Shown: positions 44,323-56,608 of the stretch, piece by piece | Numbering within the stretch: position 1 is the stretch's first letter | How the letters are laid out: each line of letters starts with the position of its first letter | Assembly (NCBI RefSeq): GCF_006538745.1 | Contig: NZ_BJLR01000028.1 | Location: 1 to 64,000 of the forward strand | Source: Cellulomonas cellasea | Lineage (GTDB): Bacteria > Actinomycetota > Actinomycetes > Actinomycetales > Cellulomonadaceae | Direction of reading: 5' to 3' | DNA length: 64,000 nt | Position numbers and translations under genes: made by a program | Notes under the pieces: generated by a model | Seen by the model: the letters and a program-made list of their open reading frames with translations, nothing else | What the model was told of the DNA's origin: nothing | Databases searched by the model: none

Positions 44323-44729
44323 GACGGTGGGCCGCCACGGGGTCGCTCGTCCGGACGCTCCGGCGTCGTCCAGGGGGGCGGGGCTCGTGGTGCGCACGCG
44401 CTGCGGTCTTCCGTTCGTCTGGTTCGGGGTGTTCGCCCAGCCATCGTACGGCCCCACCCCGCGCGACCCGCGCGCCGAGCAGGTGCGAAGTGCCCGCCGA
44501 CGGTGTGAGATCGGTCGGCAGGGGCGCGAGAGTGGCAGTGGGAAAGCGCTATCCGCTCTCGTGGGACGCCACCGCACGCCCGGCGGATTGCGAGATAGGC
44601 TCGATATGCACAGTGCGCGGCGAGGCCGTCGGCCCCGCCCAGACGCCATGTGACCGGCACCCACCGAGGGTCGCCCGGCCAGTTCGATCGACGCCCCGAG
44701 CATCGAGCCCGCGGCGGGAATGAGGTGCG
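44323..44729. other. ctaB-tkt divergent promoter region
   Basis: No gene is seen in this intergenic stretch between divergent ctaB and tkt. It is markedly less GC-rich around 44540-44620 (GATAGGCTCGATATGC), as expected for promoters. An imperfect palindrome is listed separately. Confidence 0.6.
44541..44554. promoter_or_regulatory. LacI/CebR-like imperfect palindrome
   Basis: GGAAAGCGCTATCC has a central AGCGCT and near-symmetric arms (one mismatched base pair), the shape of actinobacterial CebR/LacI boxes. It lies between ctaB and tkt and is flanked by GAGAG and CTCTC. Which gene it would control is unknown. Confidence 0.35.
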
Positions 44730-46898
44730 GTGAACGCGAAGGCCCCCCAGGCACAGACCGTCGGATGGACCGAGCTCGACCACAAGGCGGTCGACACCGT
44801 CCGGGTCCTCGCGGCCGACGCGGTGGAGAAGGTCGGCAACGGCCACCCCGGCACGGCGATCAGCCTCGCGCCCGCCGCGTACCTGCTCTACCAGAACGTG
44901 CTGCGCCACGACCCGGCGGACCCGCACTGGCTCGGCCGCGACCGCTTCATCCTCTCGGCGGGCCACTCGAGCCTCACGCAGTACATCCAGCTCTACCTCG
45001 CGGGCTTCGGCCTCGAGCTCGAGGACATCGCGGCGCTGCGCACGTGGGGCTCGAAGACCCCCGGCCACCCCGAGTACAAGCACACCGAGGGCGTCGAGAT
45101 CACGACCGGCCCGCTCGGCCAGGGTCTCGCGAGCGCCGTCGGCTTCGCGATGGCCGCCCGCCGCGAGCGCGGGCTGCTCGACCCGGAGTCCCCCGCGGGC
45201 GAGAGCCCGTTCGACCACCACGTGTACGTCATCGCCTCCGACGGCGACCTGCAGGAGGGCGTCACGAGCGAGGCGTCGTCGATCGCCGGGACCCAGAAGC
45301 TCGGCAACCTCATCGTGCTGTGGGACGACAACCACATCTCGATCGAGGGCGACACCGAGATCGCGTTCACCGAGGACGTGCTCAAGCGGTACGAGGCCTA
45401 CGGCTGGCACGTCCAGTTCGTCGACTGGACCGCGGGCCCCGACGGCTACGTCGAGGACGTCGACGCGCTGCACGCCGCGATCGAGGCCGCCAAGGCCGTC
45501 ACCGACCGCCCGTCGTTCATCGGCCTCCGCACGATCATCGCGTGGCCGTCGCCGACCAAGCAGAACACGCACGGCTCGCACGGCTCGAAGCTCGGCACCG
45601 ACGAGGTCCGCGGCCTCAAGGAGGCCCTCGGCTTCGACGCGACGAAGAGCTTCGACGTCGCACCCGAGGTCATCGAGCACACCCGCAAGGCGCTCGAGCG
45701 CGGCACGCAGGCCCAGGCGGAGTGGGCGCCGAAGTTCGAGGCGTGGCGCGCCGCCAACCCGGACCGCGCCGCGCTGCTCGACCGGCTCCGCGCCGGCGAG
45801 CTCCCGACCGGGTGGACCGACGCCCTCCCGACGTTCCCCCCGGGCAAGGCCGTCGCCACGCGCGCGGCCTCCGGCGAGGTCCTCTCGGCGCTCGCCGACG
45901 TCCTGCCCGAGCTGTGGGGCGGCTCCGCCGACCTCGCCGGCTCGAACAACACGACGATGAAGGGTCAGCCGTCCTTCCTGCCGCCCGAGCGCTCGACGCA
46001 CGAGTTCGCGGGCGACGAGTTCGGCCGCACCCTGCACTTCGGGATCCGCGAGCACGCGATGGGCTCGATCCTCTCGGGCATCGTGCTGCACGGCCTCACG
46101 CGGGCGTACGGCGGCACGTTCTTCACGTTCAGCGACTACATGCGCGGTGCCGTGCGCCTCGCGGCGCTCATGGGCGTCCCGGCGATCTACGTGTGGACGC
46201 ACGACTCGATCGGCCTTGGCGAGGACGGCCCGACGCACCAGCCCGTCGAGCACCTCACCGCGGTCCGCGCGATCCCCGGCCTCGCGGTCGTCCGCCCCGC
46301 GGACGCGAACGAGACCGCCGCGGCGTGGAGGGCCACGCTCGAGCGCACCGACGGCCCGGTCGGCCTCATCCTCACGCGCCAGAACGTGCCGACGTTCCCG
46401 CGCGGCGAGGACGGGTTCGCCGGCGCGGAGGGCGTCGTGCGCGGCGCCTACGTGCTGCTCGAGTCGAGCACCCCGACCCCCGAGGTGATCCTGATCGGGA
46501 CCGGCTCCGAGGTGCAGCTCGCCGTCGCGGCGCGCGAGACCCTCGAGGCCGCGGGCGTCGGCACGCGCGTCGTCTCGGCGCCCTGCCTCGAGTGGTTCGC
46601 CGAGCAGGACGACGCCTACCGCGAGCAGGTCCTGCCCGCGTCGGTGCGCGCCCGCGTCTCGGTCGAGGCCGGCATCGCGCTGTCGTGGCACAAGATCGTC
46701 GGCGACGCCGGCCGCAGCGTCTCGCTCGAGCACTACGGCGCCTCCGCGGCGTACGAGACGCTCTACGAGGAGTTCGGCATCACCGCCGACGCCGTCGTCG
46801 CCGCGGCCCACGAGTCGATCGCCGCCGCCTCGGGCGATGCCGCTCCCTCCGCCGCCGGCGCGACCCCCACGGAGAGCGGGACCGGCGACCAGCTCTGA
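44730..46898 (+). CDS. tkt: transketolase
   Basis: 722-residue thiamine-diphosphate enzyme of the pentose phosphate pathway, transferring C2 units between sugar phosphates. Motifs: [31 protein letters not shown], the TPP-binding [15 protein letters not shown] with the downstream [12 protein letters not shown], the pyrimidine-domain [19 protein letters not shown] and the C-terminal GTGSEVQLA. The GTG start follows GAGGTG. First gene of the tkt-tal-zwf-opcA-pgl series. Confidence 0.98.
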   Translation: MNAKAPQAQTVGWTELDHKAVDTVRVLAADAVEKVGNGHPGTAISLAPAAYLLYQNVLRHDPADPHWLGRDRFILSAGHSSLTQYIQLYLAGFGLELEDIAALRTWGSKTPGHPEYKHTEGVEITTGPLGQGLASAVGFAMAARRERGLLDPESPAGESPFDHHVYVIASDGDLQEGVTSEASSIAGTQKLGNLIVLWDDNHISIEGDTEIAFTEDVLKRYEAYGWHVQFVDWTAGPDGYVEDVDALHAAIEAAKAVTDRPSFIGLRTIIAWPSPTKQNTHGSHGSKLGTDEVRGLKEALGFDATKSFDVAPEVIEHTRKALERGTQAQAEWAPKFEAWRAANPDRAALLDRLRAGELPTGWTDALPTFPPGKAVATRAASGEVLSALADVLPELWGGSADLAGSNNTTMKGQPSFLPPERSTHEFAGDEFGRTLHFGIREHAMGSILSGIVLHGLTRAYGGTFFTFSDYMRGAVRLAALMGVPAIYVWTHDSIGLGEDGPTHQPVEHLTAVRAIPGLAVVRPADANETAAAWRATLERTDGPVGLILTRQNVPTFPRGEDGFAGAEGVVRGAYVLLESSTPTPEVILIGTGSEVQLAVAARETLEAAGVGTRVVSAPCLEWFAEQDDAYREQVLPASVRARVSVEAGIALSWHKIVGDAGRSVSLEHYGASAAYETLYEEFGITADAVVAAAHESIAAASGDAAPSAAGATPTESGTGDQL

Positions 46899-46965
46899 CC
46901 TCGGTCTCCGACATCGAGGCGCCCGCACCACCGGGCGCCGGCAACAGCACGGAAGGGGAACCACC

Positions 46966-48087
46966 ATGGCACCGTCCGGCAGCAGCGCCCTCGACCGCCT
47001 CACCGCGGCCGGGGTCGCCATCTGGCTCGACGACCTCTCACGCGAGCGTCTCCGCACGGGGAACCTCGCCGAGCTCGTCGAGACGCGCGGCGTCGTCGGC
47101 GTGACGACGAACCCGACCATCTTCGCGAGCGCGCTCGCGAAGGGCGACGCCTACGACGAGCAGCTCCGTGAGCTCGCCGCCCAGGGCGCCGACCTCGACA
47201 CGGCCGTGTTCACGATCACGACCGACGACGTGCGGGAGGCGGCGGACGTGCTGCGCCCGCTGCACGAGAGCACGGGCGGTGTCGACGGCCGCGTGTCCAT
47301 CGAGGTGGACCCGCGCCTGGCCAAGGACACCGAGGGCACGATCGCGTCGGCCAAGGCCCTGTGGGCCACGGTCGACCGGCCCAACGTGTTCATCAAGATC
47401 CCCGCGACCCGGGAGGGTCTCGCGGCGATCACGGCCGTCCTCGGCGAGGGGATCAGCGTCAACGTGACGCTGATCTTCTCGCTCGAGCGGTACCGCGCGG
47501 TGCTCGACGCGTTCCTCGAGGGCCTCGAGAAGGCCCGCGCCAACGGCCACGACCTCGCGCCGATCGCGTCGGTGGCCTCGTTCTTCGTCTCGCGCGTCGA
47601 CGCGGCGATCGACCCGCGGCTCGACGAGCTCGGTACGCCCGAGGCGGCCGCGCTGCGCGGCAAGGCGGCGATCGCCAACGCACGTCTCGCGTACGGGGTG
47701 TACGAGGAGGTCGTCGCCTCGGAGCGCTGGCAGCAGCTCGCTGCCGCCGGCGCGCGGCCGCAGCGCCCGCTGTGGGCCTCGACGGGCGTCAAGGACAAGG
47801 CCTACCCCGACACGCGGTACGTCGACGAGCTCGTCGTCGCGGGCGTGGTCAACACCATGCCCGAGGCCACGCTCCAGGCGGTCGCCGACCACGGCGACAT
47901 CCACGGCGACACGGTGACGGGCACGCAGGCCGAGGCACAGGCCGTGATCGACGGCCTCGCGGCGCTCGGCATCGAGATCGACGAGGTCACCGAGACCCTC
48001 GAGACGGAGGGCGTCGGGAAGTTCGAGGCCAGCTGGGGCGAGCTGCTCGACACGGTCACCGAGGGCCTCGCGCGGGTGAGCCGGTGA
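46966..48087 (+). CDS. tal: transaldolase
   Basis: 373-residue transaldolase exchanging a C3 unit between sedoheptulose-7-P and glyceraldehyde-3-P. TIM-barrel motifs [33 protein letters not shown], the Schiff-base lysine region [25 protein letters not shown] and [20 protein letters not shown] follows GAAGGGGAA. The stop overlaps the zwf start (GTGA). Confidence 0.98.
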   Translation: MAPSGSSALDRLTAAGVAIWLDDLSRERLRTGNLAELVETRGVVGVTTNPTIFASALAKGDAYDEQLRELAAQGADLDTAVFTITTDDVREAADVLRPLHESTGGVDGRVSIEVDPRLAKDTEGTIASAKALWATVDRPNVFIKIPATREGLAAITAVLGEGISVNVTLIFSLERYRAVLDAFLEGLEKARANGHDLAPIASVASFFVSRVDAAIDPRLDELGTPEAAALRGKAAIANARLAYGVYEEVVASERWQQLAAAGARPQRPLWASTGVKDKAYPDTRYVDELVVAGVVNTMPEATLQAVADHGDIHGDTVTGTQAEAQAVIDGLAALGIEIDEVTETLETEGVGKFEASWGELLDTVTEGLARVSR

Positions 48088-49625
48088 GCCCCTCGAAAAT
48101 CTCGGCGGCGCACAACCCGCTGCGCGACCCGCGCGACCGCCGTCTGCCGAGGATCGCGGGGCCGTGCGGCCTCGTGATCTTCGGCGTGACGGGTGACCTC
48201 GCCCGCAAGAAGCTCATGCCCGCGGTCTACGACCTCACGAACCGGGGGCTGCTGCCCCCCGGCTTCGCCCTGACCGGGTTCGCTCGGCGGGACTGGGAGG
48301 ACCAGGACTTCGCGCAGATCGTGCACGACTCGGTCAAGGAGCACGCCCGCACGCCGTTCCGCGAGGCGACGTGGCGCCAGCTCGCCGAGGGCATCCGGTT
48401 CGTCCAGGGCACGTTCGACGACGACACCGCGTTCGACCGGCTGCGCGAGACCGTCGAGGACCTCGACGCCAAGCGCGGCACGGGCGGCAACCACGCGTTC
48501 TACCTGTCGGTCCCCCCGAGCTCGTTCCCGGTGGTGTGCCGCCAGCTCGCACGCTCGGGGCTCTCGCAGCCCCGCGAGGGTGCGTGGCGCCGGGTCGTCA
48601 TCGAGAAGCCGTTCGGTCACGACCTGCAGAGCGCACGCGAGCTCAACGACGTCGTCTCCGAGGTCTTCCGGCCGGACGACGTCTTCCGGATCGACCACTA
48701 CCTCGGCAAGGAGACGGTCCAGAACCTGCTCGCGCTGCGGTTCGCGAACCAGCTCTTCGAGCCGATCTGGAACTCGCACTACGTGGACCACGTCCAGATC
48801 ACGATGGCCGAGGACATCGGCATCGGCGGTCGCGCCGGGTACTACGACGGGATCGGCGCCGCCCGCGACGTCATCCAGAACCACCTCCTGCAGCTCCTCG
48901 CGCTGACCGCGATGGAGGAGCCGGTGTCGTTCGATGCGGACGACCTGCGCGCGGAGAAGGAGAAGGTGCTCTCGGCGGTCCGACTCCCCCGTGACCTGGG
49001 CCGGCACACGTCGCGCGGCCAGTACGTCGCCGGGTGGCAGGGCGCCGAGGAGGTCGTCGGGTACCTCGAGGAGGAGGGCTTCTCGAGCACCTCGACGACC
49101 GAGACGTTCGCGGCCATCCGCGTCGACATCGACACCCGCCGCTGGGCGGGCGTGCCGTTCTACCTGCGCACGGGCAAGCGCCTCGGACGCCGCGTCACCG
49201 AGATCGCGGTCGTCTTCAAGCGCGCGCCGCACCTGCCGTTCGAGACGACCGCGACCGAGGAGCTCGGGCAGAACGCGCTCGTCATCCGCGTCCAGCCCGA
49301 CGAGGGCGTGACGCTGCGGTTCGGCGCGAAGGTCCCCGGCACCGCGATGGCCGTCCGCGACGTCACGATGGACTTCGGGTACGGGCACGCGTTCACGGAG
49401 TCCTCCCCCGAGGCGTACGAGCGGCTCATCCTGGACGTCTTGCTCGGCGACCCCCCGCTCTTCCCGCGGCACGAGGAGGTCGAGCTGTCCTGGAAGATCC
49501 TCGACCCCATCACGGCGTACTGGGCGTCCAAGGGCAAGCCCGACCCCTACCGCTCGGGCACGTGGGGCCCCGACTCCGCTGACGAGATGATGGCCCGCGA
49601 CGGCCGCGCCTGGAGGCTCCCGTGA
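48084..49625 (+). CDS. zwf: glucose-6-phosphate 1-dehydrogenase
   Basis: 513-residue NADP-linked entry enzyme of the oxidative pentose phosphate pathway. N-terminal cofactor motif [17 protein letters not shown], active-site signature [20 protein letters not shown] (Lys and His), substrate motif EKPFGHD, and C-terminal [20 protein letters not shown]. The start GTG overlaps the tal stop, and the stop overlaps opcA. OpcA downstream is its allosteric partner in actinobacteria. Confidence 0.98.
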   Translation: MSPSKISAAHNPLRDPRDRRLPRIAGPCGLVIFGVTGDLARKKLMPAVYDLTNRGLLPPGFALTGFARRDWEDQDFAQIVHDSVKEHARTPFREATWRQLAEGIRFVQGTFDDDTAFDRLRETVEDLDAKRGTGGNHAFYLSVPPSSFPVVCRQLARSGLSQPREGAWRRVVIEKPFGHDLQSARELNDVVSEVFRPDDVFRIDHYLGKETVQNLLALRFANQLFEPIWNSHYVDHVQITMAEDIGIGGRAGYYDGIGAARDVIQNHLLQLLALTAMEEPVSFDADDLRAEKEKVLSAVRLPRDLGRHTSRGQYVAGWQGAEEVVGYLEEEGFSSTSTTETFAAIRVDIDTRRWAGVPFYLRTGKRLGRRVTEIAVVFKRAPHLPFETTATEELGQNALVIRVQPDEGVTLRFGAKVPGTAMAVRDVTMDFGYGHAFTESSPEAYERLILDVLLGDPPLFPRHEEVELSWKILDPITAYWASKGKPDPYRSGTWGPDSADEMMARDGRAWRLP

Positions 49626-50539
49626 TCATCGACCTGCCCGGCACGAGCACGCGGGCGATCAACCGCCGGCTCGTCAAGGCGCGCGACGAGGGCGGCGCGG
49701 TCGCGCTCGGCCGCGTCCTCACGCTCATCATCGACGTCGACGGCCGCGACGCCGAGGAGGCGATCGAGGCCGCGAACGACGCGAGCCGCGAGCACCCGTG
49801 CCGCGTCATCGTGATCGCGGAGGACACCACGGCGGACGAGTCCCGGCTCGACGCGCAGATCCGCCTCGGCGGCGACGCGGGGGCGAGCGAGGTCATCGTG
49901 CTCCGTCCGGTCGGCGCGCTCGCGCAGCACCTCGACACGCTCGTCATGCCGCTCCTGCTGCCCGACGCGCCCATCGTCGTGTGGTGGCCGTACGAGATCC
50001 CGCAGGACCCCGCCCAGCACCCGCTCGGCCGCATGGCCCAGCGCCGGATCACGGACTCGACGCAGTGCGCGAAGCCGGGCGAGGTCCTGCGCCGGCTCGC
50101 GCAGGTCTACGCGGAGGGCGACACCGACCTCGCCTGGACGCGCGCGACCCTGTGGCGCGGGCTCATCGCCGCGACGCTCGACCAGCCGCCGTACGAGCAG
50201 GTGCAGCGGGTCGTCGTCTCGGGCGAGAGCACGCACCCGTCGGTCGACCTCATCGCGGCGTGGCTCGCGCAGTCCCTGCGCTGCCCCGTCGACGTCGAGC
50301 GCATCGCCGACGCCCCGGCCATCACGACGGTCCGGCTCGAGCGCGCGTCCGGTCCGATCGTGCTGGACCGCCCCGACGGCAAGACGGCGGCGCTGATCCA
50401 GCCCGACCAGCCCGAGCACCGCATCGCCCTGCCGATCCGGCAGCTGCGGGAGTGCCTCGCCGAGGAGCTGCGACGGCTGGATGCCGACGAGGTCTACGGC
50501 GAGGTGCTGCAGAAGGGCCTCGCGAGGTTGAGCTCATGA
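49622..50539 (+). CDS. opcA: OpcA, glucose-6-phosphate dehydrogenase assembly protein
   Basis: 305-residue accessory subunit controlling G6PDH oligomerisation and activity. The family is recognised by [68 protein letters not shown] and the later HPSVDLIAAWLAQSL. It overlaps zwf and pgl by four bases each. Its presence immediately after zwf supports actinobacterial origin. Confidence 0.95.
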   Translation: MIIDLPGTSTRAINRRLVKARDEGGAVALGRVLTLIIDVDGRDAEEAIEAANDASREHPCRVIVIAEDTTADESRLDAQIRLGGDAGASEVIVLRPVGALAQHLDTLVMPLLLPDAPIVVWWPYEIPQDPAQHPLGRMAQRRITDSTQCAKPGEVLRRLAQVYAEGDTDLAWTRATLWRGLIAATLDQPPYEQVQRVVVSGESTHPSVDLIAAWLAQSLRCPVDVERIADAPAITTVRLERASGPIVLDRPDGKTAALIQPDQPEHRIALPIRQLRECLAEELRRLDADEVYGEVLQKGLARLSS

Positions 50540-51342
50540 CCACGCCGGCCCCCGAGCCTGCCGTGACGGCTCCCGAGCGGCAGCCGCACCACCGGCGCCG
50601 CGTCGTCGTCCACCCGGACGCCGGCACGCTCGCGGAGGCGGTGGCCGCGCGGCTGCTCACCCGCCTGCTCGACGTGCAGTCGCTGCACTCCCCCGTGCAC
50701 GTCGGCCTGACGGGCGGCACCGTCGGCATCGCGCTGCTCCGGGCCGTGGCCCGCAGCCCGATCCGCGACGTCGTCGACTGGTCCGGCGTGCACGTGTGGT
50801 GGGGCGACGAGCGGTTCCTGCCGTCCGGCGACCCCGACCGCAACGAGACCCAGGCGCGCGACGCGCTGCTCGACTCCCTCGGGGACGTGCTGCCGGCGGA
50901 GAACGTGCACGCAATGCCCGCGCTGGGCGACGGGGTCGACACCCCGGAGCGGTCCGCCGAGGCGTACGCCGCCGAGCTCGCGCGGTTCGCCGCCGACGGG
51001 GCAGCGGCGCCCGAGCTCGACGTCCTGCTGCTCGGCATGGGACCCGACGGGCACGTCGCCTCGCTGTTCCCGGGGCACGACGCCCTCACGGTCACCGGGA
51101 CGCCGACGGTCGGGGTGCACGGCTCGCCGAAGCCGCCGCCGGAGCGCGTGTCCCTGACGTTCGAGGCGATCAACGCCGCGCACCAGGTGTGGTTCGTCGT
51201 GGCGGGCGCCGAGAAGGCCGCACAGCTCGGCGCGGCGCTCTCGGGTGCCGACGTCGCCGCGACGCCCGCAGCGGGCGCCTACGGGCGCGAGCGGACGTTG
51301 TGGCTCGTCGACGCGGCTGCGGCCGCCGGCCTCCCCGCGTGA
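50536..51342 (+). CDS. pgl: 6-phosphogluconolactonase
   Basis: 268-residue lactonase hydrolysing 6-phosphogluconolactone after G6PDH. Motifs: HVGLTGGTVGIALL, VWWGDERFLPSGDPDRNE, LLGMGPDGHVASLFPG and SLTFEAINAAHQVWFVVAG. Its ATG overlaps the opcA stop. Last gene of the operon, ended by a perfect 16-bp hairpin. Confidence 0.97.
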   Translation: MTTPAPEPAVTAPERQPHHRRRVVVHPDAGTLAEAVAARLLTRLLDVQSLHSPVHVGLTGGTVGIALLRAVARSPIRDVVDWSGVHVWWGDERFLPSGDPDRNETQARDALLDSLGDVLPAENVHAMPALGDGVDTPERSAEAYAAELARFAADGAAAPELDVLLLGMGPDGHVASLFPGHDALTVTGTPTVGVHGSPKPPPERVSLTFEAINAAHQVWFVVAGAEKAAQLGAALSGADVAATPAAGAYGRERTLWLVDAAAAAGLPA

Positions 51343-51374
51343 GGCCGACCGTCTGAGCCTCCGGCCCGCCGCGA

Positions 51375-51406
51375 GCTCGGACACGACGAAGCTCGGACAC
51401 GACGAA
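51375..51406. repeat. 16-nt direct repeat, two tandem copies
   Basis: GCTCGGACACGACGAA occurs twice in tandem (51375-51390, 51391-51406) just before the terminator hairpin, so the terminator stem begins within the second copy. It probably arose by duplication. Confidence 0.85.
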
Positions 51407-51438
51407 GGGCGCCTGACCTCGCGGTCAGGCGCCCTTCG
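51403..51438. terminator. strong bidirectional terminator
   Basis: CGAAGGGCGCCTGACC and GGTCAGGCGCCCTTCG form a perfect 16-bp stem with loop TCGC, between convergent pgl and rbpA. Confidence 0.92.
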
Positions 51439-51463
51439 CGCTGTCTGGGGTCGTGCGCCCGCG

Positions 51464-51811
51464 TCAGCCGCCGCGACGTGCGCGGAGCGCGGCCAGCGCC
51501 TCGTCGAGGATCGCCTCGCCGTCCTCGTCGGAGCGACGCTCCTTCACGTACGCGAGGTGCGTCTTGTACGGCTCGTTCTTCGAGGGCGACGGCGGGTTGG
51601 CCTCGTCCTGCCCGGCCGGGAACCCGCAGCGCGGGCAGTCCCACGTCACGGGCGCCTCGGCGGCGGCCTCCTCGGCGAAGCTGGGCCGGGTCTCGTGCCC
51701 GTTGGCGCACCAGTAGGAGATCCAGACGCGCGGCGCGCTGTCCCCCCGCTCGGCCTCGCCCATCGGGCCCGCACCGACACGCGAACCCCTGATCGCGCTT
51801 CCACTCGCCAC
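51464..51811 (-). CDS. rbpA: RNA polymerase-binding protein RbpA
   Basis: 115-residue actinobacterial transcription factor that stabilises the sigma-factor-bound polymerase and open complex. Zinc-ribbon cysteines WCANGHE and WDCPRCGFPAG, the basic linker region and the sigma-binding C-terminal helix ERRSDEDGEAILDEALAALR. The first gene upstream on the strand, secG, ends 10 bases away, so both are co-transcribed. RbpA itself marks the host as an actinobacterium. Confidence 0.97.
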   Translation of the reverse strand: MASGSAIRGSRVGAGPMGEAERGDSAPRVWISYWCANGHETRPSFAEEAAAEAPVTWDCPRCGFPAGQDEANPPSPSKNEPYKTHLAYVKERRSDEDGEAILDEALAALRARRGG

Positions 51812-51821
51812 GATGGGCCCC

Positions 51822-52064
51822 CTAGCTGACGCGCTGGATCAGGCCCAGCAGCACGATGATGATCGCCCACGTGATCGCGACGGTGATGGTGATCCGGTTG
51901 AGGTTGCGCTCGGCGACCCCGGAGCTGCCTGCGCTGCTGGTGATGCCGCCACCGAACATGTCCGACAGACCGCCGCCCTTGCCCTTGTGCAGCAGGACCA
52001 GCGGGATCAGCAGGACGCTGGTCAGCACCAGCAGGATCTGGAAGGTGATGCGCAAGGCGTCCAC
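51822..52064 (-). CDS. secG: protein translocase subunit SecG
   Basis: 80-residue two-span subunit of the SecYEG channel: span 1 ITFQILLVLTSVLLIPLVLL, the cytoplasmic loop HKGKGGGLSDMFGGG typical of SecG, and span 2 ITITVAITWAIIIVLLGLI. The GTG start is used. It lies between a terminator after tpiA and the rbpA gene. Confidence 0.97.
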   Translation of the reverse strand: MDALRITFQILLVLTSVLLIPLVLLHKGKGGGLSDMFGGGITSSAGSSGVAERNLNRITITVAITWAIIIVLLGLIQRVS

Positions 52065-52172
52065 GTCGGCGTCGGTTCCTCACTCGTTCTGGGACGTCAC
52101 CCGAAGGTGGGTGCGGTACAGGTGACCGCGGTACAGGGTAGGCGACGTCGGCACCGGAAGGCCAACATCACG

Positions 52173-52213
52173 CCGGGACGGGTGCGCACTCGTCGAGCGC
52201 GCACCCGTCCCGG
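52173..52213 (-). terminator. terminator after tpiA
   Basis: CCGGGACGGGTGCGC pairs perfectly with GCGCACCCGTCCCGG (15 bp, 11-base loop), 12 bases beyond the tpiA stop and before secG. Confidence 0.85.
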
Positions 52214-52225
52214 GTGGTACACGAC

Positions 52226-53020
52226 CTACAGGCCGACGTTGTGCGCCTGGAAGCGCGCGATCTTCGCGAACTCCTCGGGGTCGAGGCTCGCGCCGCCGAC
52301 GAGCGCGCCGTCGACGTCCTGCTTGTCGAGGATCGACGCGACGTTCGACGACTTCACCGAACCGCCGTAGAGCACGCGGACGGCGTCGGCGATCTCGGCC
52401 GAGTACAGCTCCGCGAGGCGGGCACGGATCGCCGCGGCGACCTCCTGCGCGTCCTCGGGCGTCGCGACCTCGCCGGTGCCGATGGCCCAGACGGGCTCGT
52501 AGGCGATGACGACCTTCGCGACCTGCTCGGGCGTGAGACCCGCGAGCGAGCCCTCGAGCTGGGCGAGCGTGTAGGGGACCTGCTCGCCCGCCTTGCGGAC
52601 GTCGAGGCCCTCACCGACGCACACGATGGGAACGATGCCCGCACCGAACGCCGCGACGGCCTTGGCCGCGACGACCGCGTCCGACTCGGCGTGGTACTCA
52701 CGACGCTCCGAGTGGCCCACGGCGACGTAGCTGACGCCGAGCTTGGCGAGCTGCGCGGCCGAGACCTCGCCGGTGTACGCGCCGCTCGCGTGCGCCGAGA
52801 CGTCCTGCGCCCCGTAGCCGATCTCGAGCTTGTCGGCGTCCACGAGCGTCTGCACGGAGCGGATCGCGGTGAACGACGGCAGCACGACGACCTCGGCGGC
52901 CGCGAAGTCGTGCTTCGCGTCCTTGAGCGACCACGCGAGCTTCTGCACGAGGTGGATCGCCTCGTTGTGGTCGAGGTTCAGCTTCCAGTTGCCCGCGATG
53001 AGCGGGATGCGCGTTGCCAT
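52226..53020 (-). CDS. tpiA: triosephosphate isomerase
   Basis: 264-residue TIM barrel enzyme interconverting dihydroxyacetone phosphate and glyceraldehyde-3-phosphate. [11 protein letters not shown] (Lys), GHSERREYH (His), [12 protein letters not shown] (catalytic Glu) and [10 protein letters not shown] are all present. It starts four bases after pgk, in the gap-pgk-tpiA order. Confidence 0.98.
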   Translation of the reverse strand: MATRIPLIAGNWKLNLDHNEAIHLVQKLAWSLKDAKHDFAAAEVVVLPSFTAIRSVQTLVDADKLEIGYGAQDVSAHASGAYTGEVSAAQLAKLGVSYVAVGHSERREYHAESDAVVAAKAVAAFGAGIVPIVCVGEGLDVRKAGEQVPYTLAQLEGSLAGLTPEQVAKVVIAYEPVWAIGTGEVATPEDAQEVAAAIRARLAELYSAEIADAVRVLYGGSVKSSNVASILDKQDVDGALVGGASLDPEEFAKIARFQAHNVGL

Positions 53021-53024
53021 GGGA

Positions 53025-54224
53025 TCAGCCCTCCAGGACGGCGATGCCGGGGAGGGTCTTGCCCTCGAGGAACTCGAGGCTGGCGCCGCCACCCGTCGAG
53101 ATGTGACCGAAGCCGGCCTCGTCGAAGCCGAGGATCCGGACGGCGGCGGCGGAGTCGCCACCACCGACGATCGTGAACGCGCCGTTCGCGCCGGCGTCGA
53201 CGATGGCCTGCGCCACCGCACGCGTGCCGCCCGAGAACGCCTCGAACTCGAACACCCCCGCGGGCCCGTTCCAGACGACCGTCTTCGCGTCCACCAGCTT
53301 GCTGCGGAAGAGCTCCGCGGAGGCCGGTCCGATGTCGAGGCCGATCCGCTCGTCGGGGATCGCGTCGGCCGCGACCACGTCGTGCGGGGAGTCGGCCGCG
53401 AAGGCGTCCGCGACGACGATGTCCGTCGGGAGGACGATCTCGACGCCGCGCTCCTCGGCCTGCGCCAGGTAGCCCTTGACGGTCTCGATCTGGTCCTCCT
53501 CGAGCAGCGACTTGCCGACCGAGCAGCCCTTCGCCGCGAGGAACGTGAAGACCATGCCGCCGCCGATGAGCAGGCGGTCCGCCTTGGTCAGCAGGTTCGC
53601 GATGACGCCGAGCTTGTCGGAGACCTTCGAGCCGCCGAGCACGACCACGTAGGGGCGCGCCGGGTCCTCGGTCGCCTTGCGGAGGGAGTCGACCTCCTTG
53701 AGGACGAGCTCGCCGACCGCGGCGGGCAGCACCTGCGCGATGTCGTAGACCGACGCCTGCTTGCGGTGCACGACGCCGAAGCCGTCGGACACGTACGCGT
53801 CCGCGAGGGACGCGAGCTCGCCGGCGAGCTCCGCACGCTCCGCGTCGACCTTCGAGGTCTCACGCGGGTCGAAGCGGATGTTCTCGAGCAGGGCGATCTC
53901 GCCGTCACCGAGCGCGGCGACCGTCTCGCGGGCCGACTCGCCGATGGTGTCCTTCGCGAGCGTGACGGGCTTGCCGAGCAGCTCGCCGAGGCGGGCGGCG
54001 ACGGGCGCGAGCGAGTACTTGTCCTCCGGAGCGCCCTTGGGGCGGCCCAGGTGCGCGGTCACGACCACACGGGCGCCGGCGTCGAGCAGCGCCGTCAGCG
54101 TGGGGAGCGCCGCGCGCACGCGGCCGTCGTCCGTGATCGTCGTGCCGTCGAGCGGCACGTTGAAGTCGGAACGGACGAGGACGCGCTTGCCGCGCAGGTC
54201 CCCGAGGTCCTCGATGGTCTTCAT
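53025..54224 (-). CDS. pgk: phosphoglycerate kinase
   Basis: 399-residue ATP-forming glycolytic kinase. Motifs [74 protein letters not shown] and [16 protein letters not shown] at 54224. The upstream gap gene is separated from it by 136 bases holding a long hairpin. Confidence 0.98.
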   Translation of the reverse strand: MKTIEDLGDLRGKRVLVRSDFNVPLDGTTITDDGRVRAALPTLTALLDAGARVVVTAHLGRPKGAPEDKYSLAPVAARLGELLGKPVTLAKDTIGESARETVAALGDGEIALLENIRFDPRETSKVDAERAELAGELASLADAYVSDGFGVVHRKQASVYDIAQVLPAAVGELVLKEVDSLRKATEDPARPYVVVLGGSKVSDKLGVIANLLTKADRLLIGGGMVFTFLAAKGCSVGKSLLEEDQIETVKGYLAQAEERGVEIVLPTDIVVADAFAADSPHDVVAADAIPDERIGLDIGPASAELFRSKLVDAKTVVWNGPAGVFEFEAFSGGTRAVAQAIVDAGANGAFTIVGGGDSAAAVRILGFDEAGFGHISTGGGASLEFLEGKTLPGIAVLEG

Positions 54225-54284
54225 GGTCCTACTTCCTGACTCGGGGCAGCGGGGCCGGAGCCCGACCGCCCGGGACATGACGAC

Positions 54285-54330
54285 GTCCGCGTGCGCCCCG
54301 CGACCCGAGGGCCGTGGGGCGCACGCGGAC
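54285..54330 (-). terminator. 15-bp hairpin in the gap-pgk spacer
   Basis: GTCCGCGTGCGCCCC and GGGGCGCACGCGGAC pair perfectly across a 16-base loop that can pair further. It may be a partial terminator or an mRNA-processing/stability element that sets a higher gap than pgk output. Confidence 0.65.
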
Positions 54331-54360
54331 GCATTGCCGTGCTGGTGAGGGGACGACGCG

Positions 54361-55602
<1,242 letters not shown>

Positions 55603-56583
55603 CTAGAGGTCGAGGAGCTCGGGCGCGAGGCCCGCCTCGGTGTCCGGGATGCCGAGCTCGGCCGCCCGCTTGTCCGCGGTGGCGAGCAGGCGGCGGATCC
55701 GCCCGGCGACCGCGTCCTTCGTCAGCACCGGGTCGGCGAGCTTGCCGAGCTCCTCGAGCGACGCCTCCTTGTGCGCGAGCCGCAGCTCCCCCGCCTCGCG
55801 CAGGTGCTCCGGCAGGTCCGCGCCGAGGATCTCGAACGCCCGCTCGACGCGCGCCCCCGCGGCGACCGCCGCCCGCGCCGACCGGCGCAGGTTCGCGTCG
55901 TCGAAGTTGGCGAGCCGGTTCGCCGTCCCGCGCACCTCGCGGCGCACGCGGCGCTCCTCCCACACCAGCATGGTGTCGTGCGCGCCGAGCCGGGCGAGCA
56001 TCGCGCTGATCGCGTCGCCGTCCCGGATCACGACGCGGTCGACCCCGCGCACCTCGCGCGCCTTCGCGGTGATGCCGAGCCGGCGCGCGGCCCCGACCAG
56101 CGCGAGCGCCGCCTCCGGCCCGGGGCACGTGATCTCGAGCGACGACGACCGTCCCGGCTCGGTCAGCGAGCCGTGCGCGAGGAACGCCCCGCGCCACGCC
56201 GCCTCGGCCTCGCCCACCCCGGCCGACACGACCTGGGGCGGCAGCCCGCGCACCGGGCGGCCGCGGTTGTCGAGCAGGCCGGTCTGCCGCGCGAGCGACT
56301 CCCCGTCCTTGACGACCCGGACCACGTACCGGCTGCCGCGGCGCAGGCCGCCCGCGGAGACCACGATGACGTCGCTGCCGTGCCCGTAGACCTCGGCGAT
56401 CGCCTGGCGCAGCCGCCGGGCCGCGATCCCCGTGTCCAGCTCGGCCTCGATCACGATGCGGCCGGAGATAATGTGCAGCCCGCCCGCGAACCTCAGCGTC
56501 GCGGAGACCTCGGCCTTGCGGCAGGACGTCTTGTCCACCTGGAGCCGTGCCAGCTCATCCTTCACCTGTGCCGTCAGCGCCAT
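55603..56583 (-). CDS. whiA: WhiA family DNA-binding protein
   Basis: 326-residue transcription factor/cell-division regulator with an N-terminal homing-endonuclease-like (LAGLIDADG-derived) domain and a C-terminal winged helix. Recognised by [39 protein letters not shown] (shown as [11 protein letters not shown]), [32 protein letters not shown] and the C-terminal [17 protein letters not shown]. Positioned after yvcK and rapZ as in other Gram-positive genomes; acts in sporulation or division control in actinobacteria. Confidence 0.97.
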   Translation of the reverse strand: MALTAQVKDELARLQVDKTSCRKAEVSATLRFAGGLHIISGRIVIEAELDTGIAARRLRQAIAEVYGHGSDVIVVSAGGLRRGSRYVVRVVKDGESLARQTGLLDNRGRPVRGLPPQVVSAGVGEAEAAWRGAFLAHGSLTEPGRSSSLEITCPGPEAALALVGAARRLGITAKAREVRGVDRVVIRDGDAISAMLARLGAHDTMLVWEERRVRREVRGTANRLANFDDANLRRSARAAVAAGARVERAFEILGADLPEHLREAGELRLAHKEASLEELGKLADPVLTKDAVAGRIRRLLATADKRAAELGIPDTEAGLAPELLDL

Positions 56584-56608
56584 GGCGTCATCCTGCCACC
56601 ACCTGAGG

